Shown one piece after another: positions 1 through 12,000 of a stretch of DNA of 64,000 nucleotides. The notes beneath the pieces were generated by a model. That model saw nothing but the letters and a program-made list of their open reading frames with translations, searched no databases and was not told the origin of the DNA. Source of the DNA: Lantana camara (Eukaryota > Streptophyta > Magnoliopsida > Lamiales > Verbenaceae); contig CM074856.1 of NCBI GenBank assembly GCA_037501455.1, positions 91,400,001-91,464,000 on the forward strand, in the 5' to 3' direction. Position 1 is the first letter of the stretch, and each line of letters begins with the position of its first letter. The translations under genes and the position numbers were made by a program.

Positions 1-1011
1 CACTTTCTAGGGCATAACCCCAGAAAGAAGGTGGTAAGTCAGTGAAACTCATCATGGAACGAACCATATAGGGTAGGGTTCGATTCCTTCTCTCAGAAAC
101 TCCATTGAGTTGAGGAGTTCCCGGAGGTGTTCACTGAGAGATAATCCCATTATCTTTGAGATGATCAAGGAATTCTTCACTAAGATACTCGCCTCCTCGA
201 TCAGATCGAAGTGTTTTGATCTTGTGACCAGTTTGGTTCCCAACCTCCTTTCGAAATTCTAGGAATTTCTCAAAAGCTTCAGATGTATACTTCATTAAGT
301 ATACATAACCATACCGACTAAAGTCATTGGTAAAGGTTATGAAATACTGATGATTGTTTCTTGTATTTACACTAAGCGGTCCACAAACATCAGAATGGAT
401 CAAATCCAAGACCTTAGTGGCACATTCCACAGTTCCTTTAAAAGGAACTTTGGACATCTTTCCTTTGAGACAGGACTCGCAAGAAGTTAACTCTTTGAGA
501 TCATTTTCAGAGAACGATCCTAAATTGTTTATCTTGCTAATTCTGTTCTTGGAAATGTGTCCTAATCTAGCGTGCCATAAGGGAGCTGAAACTTTGTCAT
601 CTCTCTTACATTTAGTTTTTCGTTGTATATTCATAATATTGATATTTTGAGTTAGATAAAGTCCATTACTTAGAGTACTGATGTGAACGGAAGAGTTGTC
701 CCCGTTTGATAAAATATTTACCATTCTTAATATAAGTTTCATAACCTTCACAATCTAAAATTGGAACTGAAATTATATTACGAATAATGTTCGGTACATA
801 AAGGACTTTGTTTAAAACTAACTCAAAACTACCTAAATCTAATCTAATTGTGCCTAAAGCTCGAGCTCCAACATTTGAGCCATTGCCGATCTTCAAGACA
901 CATTCTCCTTCTCTGAGTTGTTGGACTTCAATTAGCATCTGTACATCATTACAGATATGAGCTCCACAATAGGTATCAAGTACCCAAGAACTAGAATTAA
1001 TAGAAAGATTT
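1..1011 (-). pseudogene. copia pol fragment: protease and integrase, broken
   Basis: Read on the minus strand, the segment opens with an aspartic protease site (near 957-987) in which WVLDT is followed by YCGAH, so the glycine expected after Asp-Thr is a tyrosine. Then comes the integrase zinc-binding region (LWHARLGH near 560-590, CESC near 470) and the catalytic core: Asp in IHSDVCGP (near 390), Asp in LRSDRGGEY (near 200) and Glu in VSERRNRT (near 90). A frameshift separates the protease and integrase frames around 670-750, and an in-frame TGA lies near 131, just after NGIISQ. The frame is then open to the window edge. The family role is Gag-Pol cleavage and cDNA insertion; this copy looks inactive. 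Confidence 0.9.
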
Positions 1012-1842
1012 ACTTCAACGAGAAACATACCTTTCTTTAGAGTAGCCTTGTACTCTGGGCAGTTTCTCCTCCAATGTCCCTCTTTGCCACAATGGAAGCA
1101 AACATCTTCTTTCTGCTCATGCTTCTTCTTTTGGGCCTTCCCCTTCGAAATGCCACCAGTGGGCCTAAGGGGTTTCTTCTTCTTCTTTTGGGCTTTCTCG
1201 CCCTTAAATTGAGAAGGCCCAGAAGAGAAAGATGGAGCATTCACCATCAGAACCTTATTGTCCTTCTTGATTGTGCTTTCAGCAGTCACAAGCTGACTAA
1301 TCAGCTCAGCTACAATAGCACCAGCATGATTCATATTGAAGTTAAGGACAAATGGGTTGAATGATAGTGGGAGCGAGGCTAGCAACAAGTCTACTGAAAG
1401 CTCATCTTTCAGTGGCATGTCCATGGAAGCAAGTTTCTCAGTAAGCGCGAGAAACTTGAGTCCATATTCATGGACACTTGAACCTTCCCTCATTCTCAAG
1501 TGGAACAATTCCTTTGAAGTGTTATACCTTGTAACACGTTCATGAGGGCGGTAAAGCTGCAGTAAGTGGTTGTAAATCTCCCAAGCAAATTCCATGGCCT
1601 TATGTTGCCTTTGCAAGTCCGGAGACATGTTAGCCAACATAAGGCAACGGGCTTGGAGAGTATCATCCTTCCACTTCTGGATCGAGAGTCCCCTTTGGGA
1701 CTAGGCTCCCCTTCGAAGAGAACACAAGTTCTCTTCTCAGAATCTAAAATAATTTTCAGATTCCTCAGCCAATCAGAATAGTTGGGACCAGTCAACTTGT
1801 TTTACTCGAGGATCGATACAAGAGGGTTTTTGGTTGCCATTT
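1012..1842 (-). pseudogene. copia gag with CCHC zinc knuckle, broken
   Basis: Minus-strand capsid/nucleocapsid gene. The natural start is the ATG at about 1839-1841 (MATKNP), because it precedes the family-typical LTGPNYSDW segment. A TAA interrupts the frame about 13 codons in, and a frameshift follows near 1690, after which the frame runs open (MLANMSPDLQRQH onward). The UBN2-type gag core (SSVHEYGLKFLALTEKL) is present. A lysine-rich stretch precedes one complete zinc knuckle, CFHCGKEGHWRRNC (C-x2-C-x4-H-x4-C) at about 1060-1101. In the family this protein forms virus-like particles in the cytoplasm and binds element RNA. Confidence 0.88.
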
Positions 1843-2046
1843 CAAAACACGTAAAGAATCACAGAATCTATGACCTAAATGGTAAAACAGAGAACTAGCG
1901 AGCATGCTGAATTATAACGATATACAAAAGATAAGGTCTTTAATCTAATGTAGCTCCCACTGTTTTTCAAAGATCTATAATTCCCAAAGATCTAAGAGGA
2001 ACACGTTTCCCAATGGGTACTAAGATCCTAAGTATTTCACCTCGAA

Positions 2047-2367
2047 CCCACGACTCGCGGACATTCTAAGTAAAACCCTAGGTAGGTACAACTTACCAAT
2101 TCTAACACCTTTAGAACTCTTAGTAATTATTTTTTGCATCACCTATCTTTCAATATGGACCCACGACTCGTGCGACATCTATATTTACTTAGGCGTTAAG
2201 CTAGACCCATCAATCATAAGTTCATGATCAAAACTTAGTTCGAACGACCCACGACTCGCGGACATCGCCCTTGCTAAAATTGACCACGAAATATTGATCA
2301 TTTAAAATGATCAATTAGGTAACTACGAACTAATAAGCTCCACTAGCTATCCCACGACTCGCGGACA
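2047..2367 (-). repeat. leader motif array, four copies of a 17-mer (copia A)
   Basis: The plus-strand motif CCCACGACTCGCGGACA occurs at 2047-2063, 2248-2264 and 2351-2367, with a variant (one inserted base, GTGCGACA ending) at 2160-2177. Start-to-start spacing is 113, 88 and 103 bases. In element sense it reads TGTCCGCGAGTCGTGGG. The flanks between copies are unrelated to each other. Confidence 0.9.
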
Positions 2368-3499
2368 ATAACTAGCTTCACTTACTAACCTTAAAACCTA
2401 TTGATGGAATGCTAGGAATTTAATTCAAATGCATCTCGAATCAAACACCTATTGTTCGAAATTAGCTTAATATTTGACGAGAATTTTCGAATCAACCGGA
2501 GAGTTATCAGGTTCGACCTCACCAACATATATGTTATCCAATTTTAATTAGTCTTGATTAATGCAACTACAACTTAAATGCATTTCACACAAGCACTTAG
2601 CAGATAACATATCCTAGCATGATACTAACATGTGATGATCATGGGTTCTACCTATCTTATGCGTGATATGTGGGAGCCACTCCACAATCACAAGTTCTAA
2701 CATACATGCCACATAAACAGTTTAAATCACATAAGGGAAAGCAGTAACAAAATACGAGCCCTATCTCTATTACATTTTTAAATCGAGATTCCCCTCCCTA
2801 ACATTTTGAGGGGACTTCATTTATGGCCTCCTTGTTACTTGAATGTGGTCCATCTTACTCCATGGGTGCATTGTCTCCAAAATGAAAATAAAACCTCACC
2901 ACCTATTCTACTCTCAAAAAATGAAAAAGTACTGAAAAGTAATAAGGCTCTTCATATTGGCCTTAGACAAATACACGGGGCATACCCCAGCCTCAAAACA
3001 GTAATATGGAAAGCCACATAATAAATCACATAACAGTATGCACATAAGTGAGGCTCCAACCTCAATTGAAAAACGCAACTATAGGGCTCTAACCCCAAAT
3101 GTAAACAATCCATGTGCATAAATGTAAAGGATACAAAGACTAGTACCCATGATCACCTAACATGCTTTTGCGAGAATTTAAATTTAGCCAATAAATTAAA
3201 ATTCCCGTTTCAAGCCCTAATGACTTAAAACACGACTTGATGCGAGTCTTGTTCATAAAAATTTTCAATAAATCCCAAATTACTAAAACTAATAAAATTC
3301 CAATTAATTTCTGAAAATTAATAATTTTATAAAAGGTGTAATTTCCCAAATTATAAACCGTTTCTATTTCTCAAAAATCCCAATTTTAAATTATATTAAA
3401 ACTAAATATTAATAAAATAAAATTTTTAATAATAAAAATAAAATTAAAATCGGGACTGGATTTTACGAAATACGAAAAATCGGATTACGACGGAAAAAT

Positions 3500-3760
3500 A
3501 GGGCCCGTACACGAAAGGGCTGCGCGTGCCCCCTCTCGACTGTTGCGGGAGGCCTTGGCGAGCGATCCCGCACGCCTTGTGGGATTTTCGCCCAGCCTGG
3601 GCGGACGGCTAGGCACGCTCGGGAGGCTCCGGCACGGTGTGCGGGAGGTGCTGGGCGGGACGCCCATGCGCGCGCCTAGGGCAGGCGGGCGGTGACGCGT
3701 GAAGCCCGCGTGCGCGACGCCTTCGCGCGCGGGGTTTTACGTGTTCGTTGTAATCCGGGT
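3500..3760 (-). other. GC-rich leader island near the PBS (copia A)
   Basis: About 260 bases of very GC-rich sequence stand in otherwise AT-rich DNA, 250-500 bases from the PBS. They contain repeated CGGGAGG, GGGCGG and GCGCGCG tracts that could pair with each other. A counterpart occurs at 40350-40610 in element B but has changed more than its flanks. Short ORFs here are composition artefacts. Confidence 0.7.
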
Positions 3761-4009
3761 TTTCGTTTCGTGTTTTCGTTCAAAAAAAAAACCAATCCAA
3801 GAAATCCAAAAACAGTTTATACAGTTTCAAATCTAAAACAGTTTTCAAAACAAAATTTCCAAAACCAGTTTTCAGAAACTTTCAGGAAAAATACAGTTTC
3901 ATAATTCAGGCTTTCTAAAACCGTTACAAATACTCAATCAGATCAAGCCTAAGAATTCCTACCAAATTCAGTTAAGTGGAGACGAATCAGAAACACAATT
4001 AACGAGGTG

Positions 4010-4021
4010 GCTCTGATACCA
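4010..4021 (-). other. primer binding site (tRNA-iMet type), copia A
   Basis: The minus strand reads TGGTATCAGAGC, the usual plant LTR-retrotransposon PBS complementary to the 3' end of initiator tRNA-Met. It lies two bases from the LTR end at 4024. Confidence 0.95.
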
Positions 4022-4023
4022 CT

Positions 4024-5890
4024 TGTTGGAAAACAGGAATCAGAAAGCAGCGGAAATTTAAAAATTTTCCAACATAAAGGATCTTAGACTCGCAATCGTG
4101 AATCCAAATTCGTAGAGATTAAAAACTTACTTTTCAATAATCTTTCTTGAAGCGTTTCAAGCCACCCAAGAACGCTCTTCTCGCAGCTGGATCCCCTCTC
4201 CTTGGTAAAGCTCGAATCTTCAAAACTTCTAACTTGAAGCTCTCTAGAGATAGTCCACCAACTTGATTACAATCTAACTAGTAAGGATGCTAGTTCTCTA
4301 GTTAGTGTTTAAGCTTAACCTAGGGTTTATTTGATCTTGGAGAAAGGATGGTGTTCAACACATGAACCAAAAGAATTCAATCAATTACCCTCTAAGGGGA
4401 GCTCGAGCTCCCCTATATATAAGTAGAGAGGGGCGGCCGAAATCCTAGTCCTTATGGACTAAGGATTTCAGTCCCTCTCTCTTATTACTTGATCATCAAA
4501 ACCCTTTTGGATAATATTATACTTTATTTATTAATAAATAAATAACTTATTTATCTAATTAATTAATTCATAATTAATTAAATAGATTAATTTCTCCAAA
4601 ATAAGACTTTCATTTTAATTCAAAATTAAACCAAAGTCTATTAAATAATTAACACATTATTTATTTAATACATAAATAAATATATACACGTGTGAGACAC
4701 GTGTCCCAAGGACAGGTGCCACTCACGCGACCCACACGTGTGATTCACACGTGTGGAACCCTCTTGGCTCGATTAACTCGTTTAATCATTTCAAAGCCTC
4801 AACTCATGTAACCAAGTTGTTGTATGTGACCCTCTAGGTTCTCAATTCAATTAGCAGTGACCCTAAATAATTAATTCACTAATTAATTAATCAGTCCACA
4901 GATTAAACGACCATAGTCTAGCAACAGGTGTTTAACCCCTAGTTGAATTGGAATGTATTGATACGACAGAACCTTTAAGTCATTGATTCATGTGAGATAC
5001 AATCCTCCTACCTACTATCTCTCAACCAAGATCTAGGGTAAGGGAATAATCAGAACCCTAATAATCTGGTCTTAAAGCTAAGTTCATTTCATATCCATTT
5101 GATCTCAATCCAAGAAACTCTTTTCTCGATGTCTTGATCTACTGCCTTGGCTAAGGACTCCATATGGCATATGAATGACTTACACAATAAGAGATCACCT
5201 TGCATATGCAAGTGTAGGTCCTTTCTTGATTCTCATTCACTTTTATGAGTCACTTGTGCAGCTCCAGTATAAGCCTTGAATCAGTTGTCTAAGGCGACAC
5301 CCTTTAAAGCTTATACCTAAGACTACAGAGTTAACTCACAAAGTGACATGGAATCTCAAGTCTAAGGATCAATTAATCACATCAATGACTCGTGAGATAT
5401 TTCCTAATCTGGAAGTTTCCATTTTCTGAAATAGAAACTTCCTTTTCCATTTAGGAATCTTCTCACACGGGGCACCTCAGTGAACTTACTTATTGAAGTA
5501 AGCACCCTCATGTATCACGCACGTATCAACTATAGACTTTGCACCTCCATGAAACAAGGTGGTCCTTCTTAAGGGGCGTGATCCCACAGGCAAGCCTTAA
5601 AGGAGTCAGGTTGATACTCCCACTGTCTGTAGGACTCATCGGCTTGGAGTATTTTACTAATCATGACTTATGTGATATAGGGCTCGTTTCATGAACCACT
5701 TCACCTAAATAGTAGAGTCCTAAAGTCATGAGTTCTCATACATGCACAGCTAAAGTAAACGCATACCAAACAAGAGCATATAAAGAAGTGTTGCCTCAAT
5801 TCGTTATTTTATTCAAAGATTGTCTGTGATTACAATAAGGAAAAGTACAAAGCGGATATACAATCGGCTTTTAGGGAACTATTCCTAACA
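4024..5890 (-). repeat. 5' LTR of copia A (1867 bp)
   Basis: Bounded by TGTTGG at 4024 and CTAACA at 5890 (in element sense TGTTAG...CCAACA), next to the PBS. It is homologous to the 2285-bp LTRs of element B but lacks an internal block of about 325 bp found there (33311-33650) and a shorter block near 33950-34010. U3 carries the TATA box and CACGTG cluster. Confidence 0.93.
4396..4753 (-). promoter_or_regulatory. copia A promoter: TATA box, palindrome and CACGTG cluster
   Basis: The minus strand has TATATATA (4414-4421). Immediately beside it, on the transcribed side, is the perfect 18-bp palindrome GGGGAGCTCGAGCTCCCC (4396-4413). Upstream, within 67 bases, are four CACGTG hexamers at 4687, 4698, 4735 and 4748, most extended to ACACGTGT. 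CACGTG is the plant G-box bound by bZIP and bHLH factors. The placement about 270-340 bp upstream of TATA suits a promoter-proximal enhancer. Confidence 0.75.
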
Positions 5891-7789
5891 ATTTGATGGA
5901 CCAGAAGATTAAGGTAAAGGTTATTTAGTCGACTTAAAGCGTTAGCTACAACGTTGACCAGAAGATTTTACTTGCTTAACAATATATGAATATTTCAAGA
6001 GAAAACCTTTGATTTGAATACTAGAAGAGTATAATTTTATATTAAAATATTTTTTCCCAACAAGGGATAGTATTATATAATAGGGAAATAAACAAATCAA
6101 TACTTGGGTAGGCCAAAACATTTTGACATATATAGTCATGATTCCAGTTGAAAATATTTTAACCCTCACCTAGTACGATTTTCAGATCACACAAAGTCTT
6201 GAGGATCCCAGTGCTCGGTATTGACTTCGCCTGAAAGTAGTAAACTACTACAAGCTTAAGTCTAAGTTCTTACTATGCTAATGAAGTATGAGAATATGAA
6301 GTAATATAAACAAGGAATACTAGCGATTATACAAGGAAGTTCCTATAGTCTACAGTTTAAATGTTTAAGTGAGTTTTCTAATTAAAGTGATACTATTGAA
6401 TTTATTTTCTAATTGAATAATTATTAATCAAGTTATGAACCTAATCATAAGTTCCGAAGAATAAATCAAGTTTAATATTCAAAATTACTACTTGAATGTT
6501 CATAAGAGTCTAAGCATATTGCTTGATCACTATCATGATCCTAATATATAATTAAAGCATAAATAAACAAGATATATCAACTTTGCATGAAATATAAATT
6601 CAAATTTTTAATTCCCTATGCATGTATTTATTCAAGGTTGCAAGAACATATTCATAAATACCTAATCATGTATTTAAACTATAGCATTTAATTAATTGAA
6701 CATAATTTAAAAATGTAAGCATATAATATTACTAACTCATAATTATAAAACATTATAATATAAAACATAATTACGAAACATGAGAATATAAAACAGGATT
6801 TCATAATAAAGCATTAATAACTAGCATGAATTAATTATATTAATTATTAGATAACGTAAATATAAATTAAGGCAAGAATAAAGCATAAAGTAAATGAACT
6901 AAAACTAACCTATTTGCAAAGGGAAGCTCACGTGAATTGAAGAGCAAAGTGAGAGTTTTCTGTGATTTGCAGTGTGCCGAATGAGAGCAAGAAATGGGTA
7001 TTTATAGGTGGTGATTTAGGACATAAAAGGAATTATGGAAATTACTTGGATCAAGTAATCTCTGGAGATAAGGAAATGTGTAGGAATTCTTATCCTGGGA
7101 TGATTAGCTGCCTTATCTTTCAAAACATGATTTTAAGATATGATTTAGGGCAGTGATGTAATAATTAGATAAATAAAATATTATAAATATTTAAATTAGA
7201 AATCTTTATAATACATGCCACGGTTGGAATTTGGGGTTGATTAAGATATCAAAGTTCATGAAATAAATCAAGGATCATTTTGACTGTAATATTGAATATC
7301 AAAAAGTGAACGGATAAAAAGTCGTTTTATGTCGCGCATAGTAATTATGGTTTCGAAGCAATTTTTGATATAAACGGAGTTAGGATGAAAATTAGGGTTC
7401 ACGGATGATATCAAAATTCATGAAATAATTTAACGATTCGTTTGACTGTAATATTGGATATGAAAAAGTGTCCCGAGCGAAAACCTAATTTTTATAATGA
7501 ATAATGATTTTGGGCAAAATGGTAATTTTGACATAAAAGTTTCGAAAATGGTTTCGGGCCATCGAAAGTAAGTATAGGCTTTATAAAAACATAGGTTTCA
7601 AGCTTCTATGATTCTACGAGTGAAAAGATGAAATATCGGCTCGGTGGATGAATAGTGATACGAGATTTGAAATATAAAAAAAATTCCAAAATTAAAAATA
7701 TAGCGTATAAAAATATATAAATCACATAGAAATGCAATGCATGCGAAAATTTAAATGGATCGAAATTTATAAACGCTTTCTTTACGCCC
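5891..7789. other. unassigned AT-rich interval, probably old retrotransposon remnant
   Basis: No convincing coding region. On the minus strand TATAAATA (6999-7006) is followed by a leader-like stretch and a possible splice donor near 6910 (AG then GTTAGT), which resembles an LTR promoter/R region. Two diverged copies of one segment (TTCATGAAATAA...TTTGACTGTAATATTG) occur near 7255-7310 and 7415-7470. I cannot assign LTR ends. Confidence 0.4.
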
Positions 7790-9065
7790 TTATCTTACCA
7801 TTCTCAACTTGGCCCTGATCTGTGCTATCACACAACCCCTTTATTTATACTGTATGGTTCGAACCCCTAGGGTTTCCAAGAACCAATGAGATTGTTTTCT
7901 TGCTCAATAATTAACTAATTTAATTATTAATTTAATTGGAGAAAATAAATTCCCAACTTGTTCTCCAAGTCTTGCAAGAATCAACTTTCTCTCTCCTATA
8001 ATAGGAAGTTGGACTTTTCAACTTTTCTAAAGCTAAAAGTCAAGATTCAATAAATAATTTAATTCTCAATTAATTATTTATTGGGTTAAGCTTGAGAAAT
8101 AAAATCTTAATAATTAATTCAAAATTAATTAAAAGACTTAAATTAATTAATTACAATTTAATTAATTAATTCTAGAAAAGAATTCACGTGTAATAAAATT
8201 ACACGTCATGGGACACGCGTGAGCCACGTGTACGTGACACGCGGCAGCCACGTTGGCCGCGTGACACGTGGCAACCACGTGTACTTGACATGTGGCACAA
8301 GCCACGTCCAATGCCCATTTCGATCAACCGTTTTGATCCTTCGTTAATCATATTAACATTCTACCATAACCCTCATGTCCTGGCATTTGTGTGTGACCCT
8401 TTAGGTTCATTATTCGATTAGCAGTGACAGTAATTAATTAATCACTTCACAGATCACACTACCGTAATCTAGCAATGGGTGTGTGACCCCTAGCCGAATA
8501 ACGAAATAAATCGAAGAACCTTTCAGTCTATAACATACAGTGAAATACGATCCTCCTACAACTCCATCTCTCAATCAAGAAGTAAAGCATGGGAATATTC
8601 TCAGAGCCCAAATATTCTTGATCTTTAAAGTTAAGTTCGTTTCATATCCATTTAGACCTCAATCCAAGAAAACCTCATTTTCTTGATGTCTTGATCTTTA
8701 TCCACCTTGGCCAAGGGTTTAAGTTTAATGGACTATGAACAACTCAATCAGTAAGAGATCATTCTTGTTCTTGCAACAAGTGTAGGTCCTTTGTCGATTC
8801 TACTAATTCTACATATGCCACTTGTGTAATCCTAACATAGGTCGTGGTTCAGGTGTCTATATAGCGACACCCTTTTGAGCCTATATCAAAGATTATAGAG
8901 TTAGCTCATATGAGACATTACATAATCTCAAGTCTAAGGATTAATGAATCACGTTATTGACCTGTGAGATATTTCCTAATCTGGAAGTTTCTAGGAGACT
9001 TCCTTTCCCATTTAGGAATGTTCTCACGCGGGACATCTCAGTGATGAAGTTCTTGTAACAATCAC
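7790..9065 (-). repeat. diverged copia LTR remnant, left half
   Basis: Shares the order of motifs of the copia A/B LTRs: TATAAATA on the minus strand near 7843, a CACGTG-rich block (hexamers at 8185, 8225, 8265 and 8276), a segment matching AGCAGTGAC...CCACAGAT, and a segment matching GTGAGATATTTCCTAATCTGGAAG. It is clearly older and a different subfamily. The left limit is vague. Bases 9061-9065 (ATCAC) are the target duplication of the inserted solo LTR. Confidence 0.75.
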
Positions 9066-12000
9066 TGTAACATCCCGATCGTTCGGATTTCCAGGTACGC
9101 CGTAACGAGAGGGTTTTATGTGCTTTAAATTATTTAATTACGTATTTGAATGTTATTTTAATGCTTATATGATTATTTGAATTTATATGAAATTAATTGT
9201 TTATATTCTTGAACTTTGATTATAAACGTTTAAGTTTCGTATGCTCGTAATTTGCTCGTTATGTGCCGGAATTCAATTCCGATTTTTGTGAGATTTCGAT
9301 ATGCGTGATATACGTGAGTTATGAAGGTGTTTGCATGCTCGTTTTAAGTTTTCGTGTTCGTTTGTCGAGGTTTTAAACCTTTGGTATTTGACGAGGGACA
9401 TGAGAGCCTAACTAGTTTTAGCGCGTCTCTTGTTCCGGAGGCCATAACTTGAGCTAGGGAATTCGGATTCGAATTCCGGAAGATGCGTTGGACTCGTAAC
9501 GAAGAGACGAAGCCAAGGAACCTGATTTGGTATTTTTCTAAGCTCGTTTAGACCCTCGTTTTTCGCCCGGAACGAACAGCTTGTGCTTAAGCCACCTTCT
9601 TTGACTAGTCTTGTACTTGTGGGGCCAATTTAACCATGCTCAAGCCTAACCCTTGATTTCTTGACTTGAGTTAAGTCTCCCCCTCTCCCTTATCAGCTGA
9701 AAACCGATCCAAACTCCCCCATTTTGAGCAGCAACTGATCGAGAGAGAAGAGAAGAGAAGAAGAAGAAAGAAGCCCTCTCCCATGTCTTGTGATTTTGAA
9801 GCCAATCTTCTCCATACTTCTTCATACCTTAAAGGTAAGTATATTTATGTATTCTCCTCTCTTCTATGCTTCATTTGATCCTTGAAATTCATGATATGCA
9901 TCAGATTTATTAAGGGTTTGGAAGCTTGCATGAATAGTTAGGGTTAGAGGTCATTTGTTGCTTCCTTGCCTTAGCTTGAATTTGTTGCTGATTTGAGGCT
10001 TCTTTGGTGCTTATATGAACTCCTTTGCTTCCATTATTGATTCTTACTTCATGCTAGATGTGTTAGGGTTGTTTTCTCTTTGATAACATGATTGAAACCT
10101 TGAGTTTTTGCCCATGAAACTTGAAAACCGAACTGCTGCAAATCTGCTCATTTCCACCAAACTGCTGTCACGTTTTTGAGATCAAATGGATGAATTCTTG
10201 CCTCCAATTTCGTATGCTAATGCTTGGTAATGTAGTATACATGTTGTTCTATGAATGTGCTTCGTTTTGCCCGGAATTCATGCTTTAATATGGCTGCAAA
10301 CTTGAGTTCTTGAACCTTAAAAACTGCTCCCCTGTTTTGGGACTGCTGTGACGTTTTGTGCTTTGTTGCTTGAGTTAATGACTTCCAATTCGTGTGAATT
10401 TGCATGGAGATGTTGTATACTAATTGGTTTATATGTTACCCCTGCTCTTGCAAGTTTTTAGATTCATTTTCAGCTCCTAATCGAAGCATGATGGCCTGTT
10501 TGTATGCTATGCGCGAACCGAACTGCTGCTGTTGCATTTTGTGATTACTTGGTGGTTCTAATGTGCTCCAATTCGTGTCAATTTGCATATACATGGAGTA
10601 TATTAGTTGCTTATCATGTTAGTATTCATTCCCTAGAGTTTCAGCTTCATTTTCAGCCCCTAAGTACTTGATCATGGCATGATTGTGCTCATATGTCCGT
10701 TTTGGCGCTCCTGAGTTGCTGCATGATTTCGGTGACCTTAACGCGTGATTTAGCCTTTGAGTTCTAAATGAAATATGTTCCTAACATTCTAAATATGTTG
10801 TATATCAAGTTTCATAATATTTGGAGTTGATTTGCTATGCTTTTGGACTGATTTTGTTTAGGGTCAGTTTTGCCGGCAAACTTTGTATGCGTTTTTGGTG
10901 CTGTACCGTGACACCCCCGTGTCTCATTTGCCTTGAAAGGTGAGACACGGGCGTGTCATGCTTCCTGGGCATGTCTGGACTGAGACACGGGCGTGGCTCA
11001 GCTTAGTTAATTTGAGGGACACCCCCGTGTCCCTCCCCTTGCGCAGCCCTTGGTTTTCCTTTTCGGTTTTTGGTTTGTTTCACCTCTTTGATGCCTTTAT
11101 CTTCGTTTGTGATGAACTATGAACTTGTTTTACTATGTGTTGGGAATATTGTGGTTCGATTTCACAACTTTTGGGTGAGATTTAGGCATGCTTTTGTTGA
11201 ATGCCGTTTATGTGCGTTTTGGTGGCGTTGGTGATTTCCTTAACCCATTTCCCTTGTCTTGTGATTTGTTCTTGCTTTCAAAATTTGGAGATATGTTATA
11301 TGAGGTAATAGGGTGTATGTATTAGAGTTTTGTGTAAGATTGAATACGTTTGAATATGTGTCGAACTTAATTTGCTTCAATGCTCTTATTTGCCTAAATG
11401 TTGGAGCTTGTGCCTTGAATTTCTTGAATTGATTGGAAACGTGTAATTATGAATTCGAATGAAAGTGAGCGAAGGATAGAATGACTTGATTATATGATTT
11501 AAATTCCTTAATAGTGCACATGAACGTGTTCATGACATAATAGCATCTCCTATGTATTCATACGCATTCGCCGAGCGTCAATATGGTTCATTTGAGTCTA
11601 AGTTTGCCTCTTGCTCTTTGTTTTGCTCTTAGGTTCGTTCCGTTGTTGAGGAAGTGGTTCGTTTGAGTCCTCTTGGTCCGTTTTGGTTGGTTTGCTCGTC
11701 CAGGTGAGGTTTTCTTTCCTTTTAGTTATGATGACCTAAGACCCTAATTGAATTTCGAACCCGCATGCGACTTATATATGTATATATATAGATATGTGTT
11801 TGGATACGTATTTCGTGGGATTTGTCCCGTTTGCCTCAAGAATTTGAAAACGCTTTTATAAGTATATAAGCTCTATTTTCTTTTGTTTTGATAAGCTTTG
11901 TTAAGTGTGTGTGTGTTTGTAAGCGTGATAAGATTTGTGGATAAGCTTCGCCTGGTAAGTGTGATAAGTGCAAGTTTAAGTGTAAGTGTAAGTTTGGGCC

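Larger units (their letters stand above)
1843..4009 (-). other. untranslated leader of copia A (between PBS and gag)
   Basis: About 2.17 kb lies between PBS and gag, very long for a copia leader. It has no credible ORF. It holds a four-copy 17-mer array (2047-2367) and a GC-rich island (3500-3760), separated by AT-rich sequence. The same layout is kept at 38700-40876 in element B. Conservation of non-coding leader between two copies suggests cis-acting functions such as packaging or translation control; that is inference. Confidence 0.8.
1..5890 (-). mobile_element. Ty1/copia retrotransposon A, 5' portion (3' end outside window)
   Basis: On the minus strand the order is 5' LTR (4024-5890), PBS (4010-4021), a leader of about 2.2 kb, gag, protease and integrase. 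Reverse transcriptase, RNase H and the 3' LTR lie beyond base 1. Protease and integrase preceding RT is the copia order. The element is closely related to the complete element at 33147-43175, sharing PBS, leader motifs and LTR ends. Coding is broken by frameshifts and stops, so this copy cannot make its own proteins. The target duplication cannot be checked because the other end is missing. Confidence 0.93.

Noticed and set aside
2047..2367. CRISPR-like array
   Set aside because: Repeats are spaced like an array but lie in a retrotransposon leader of a plant, with unequal spacers and no cas genes.
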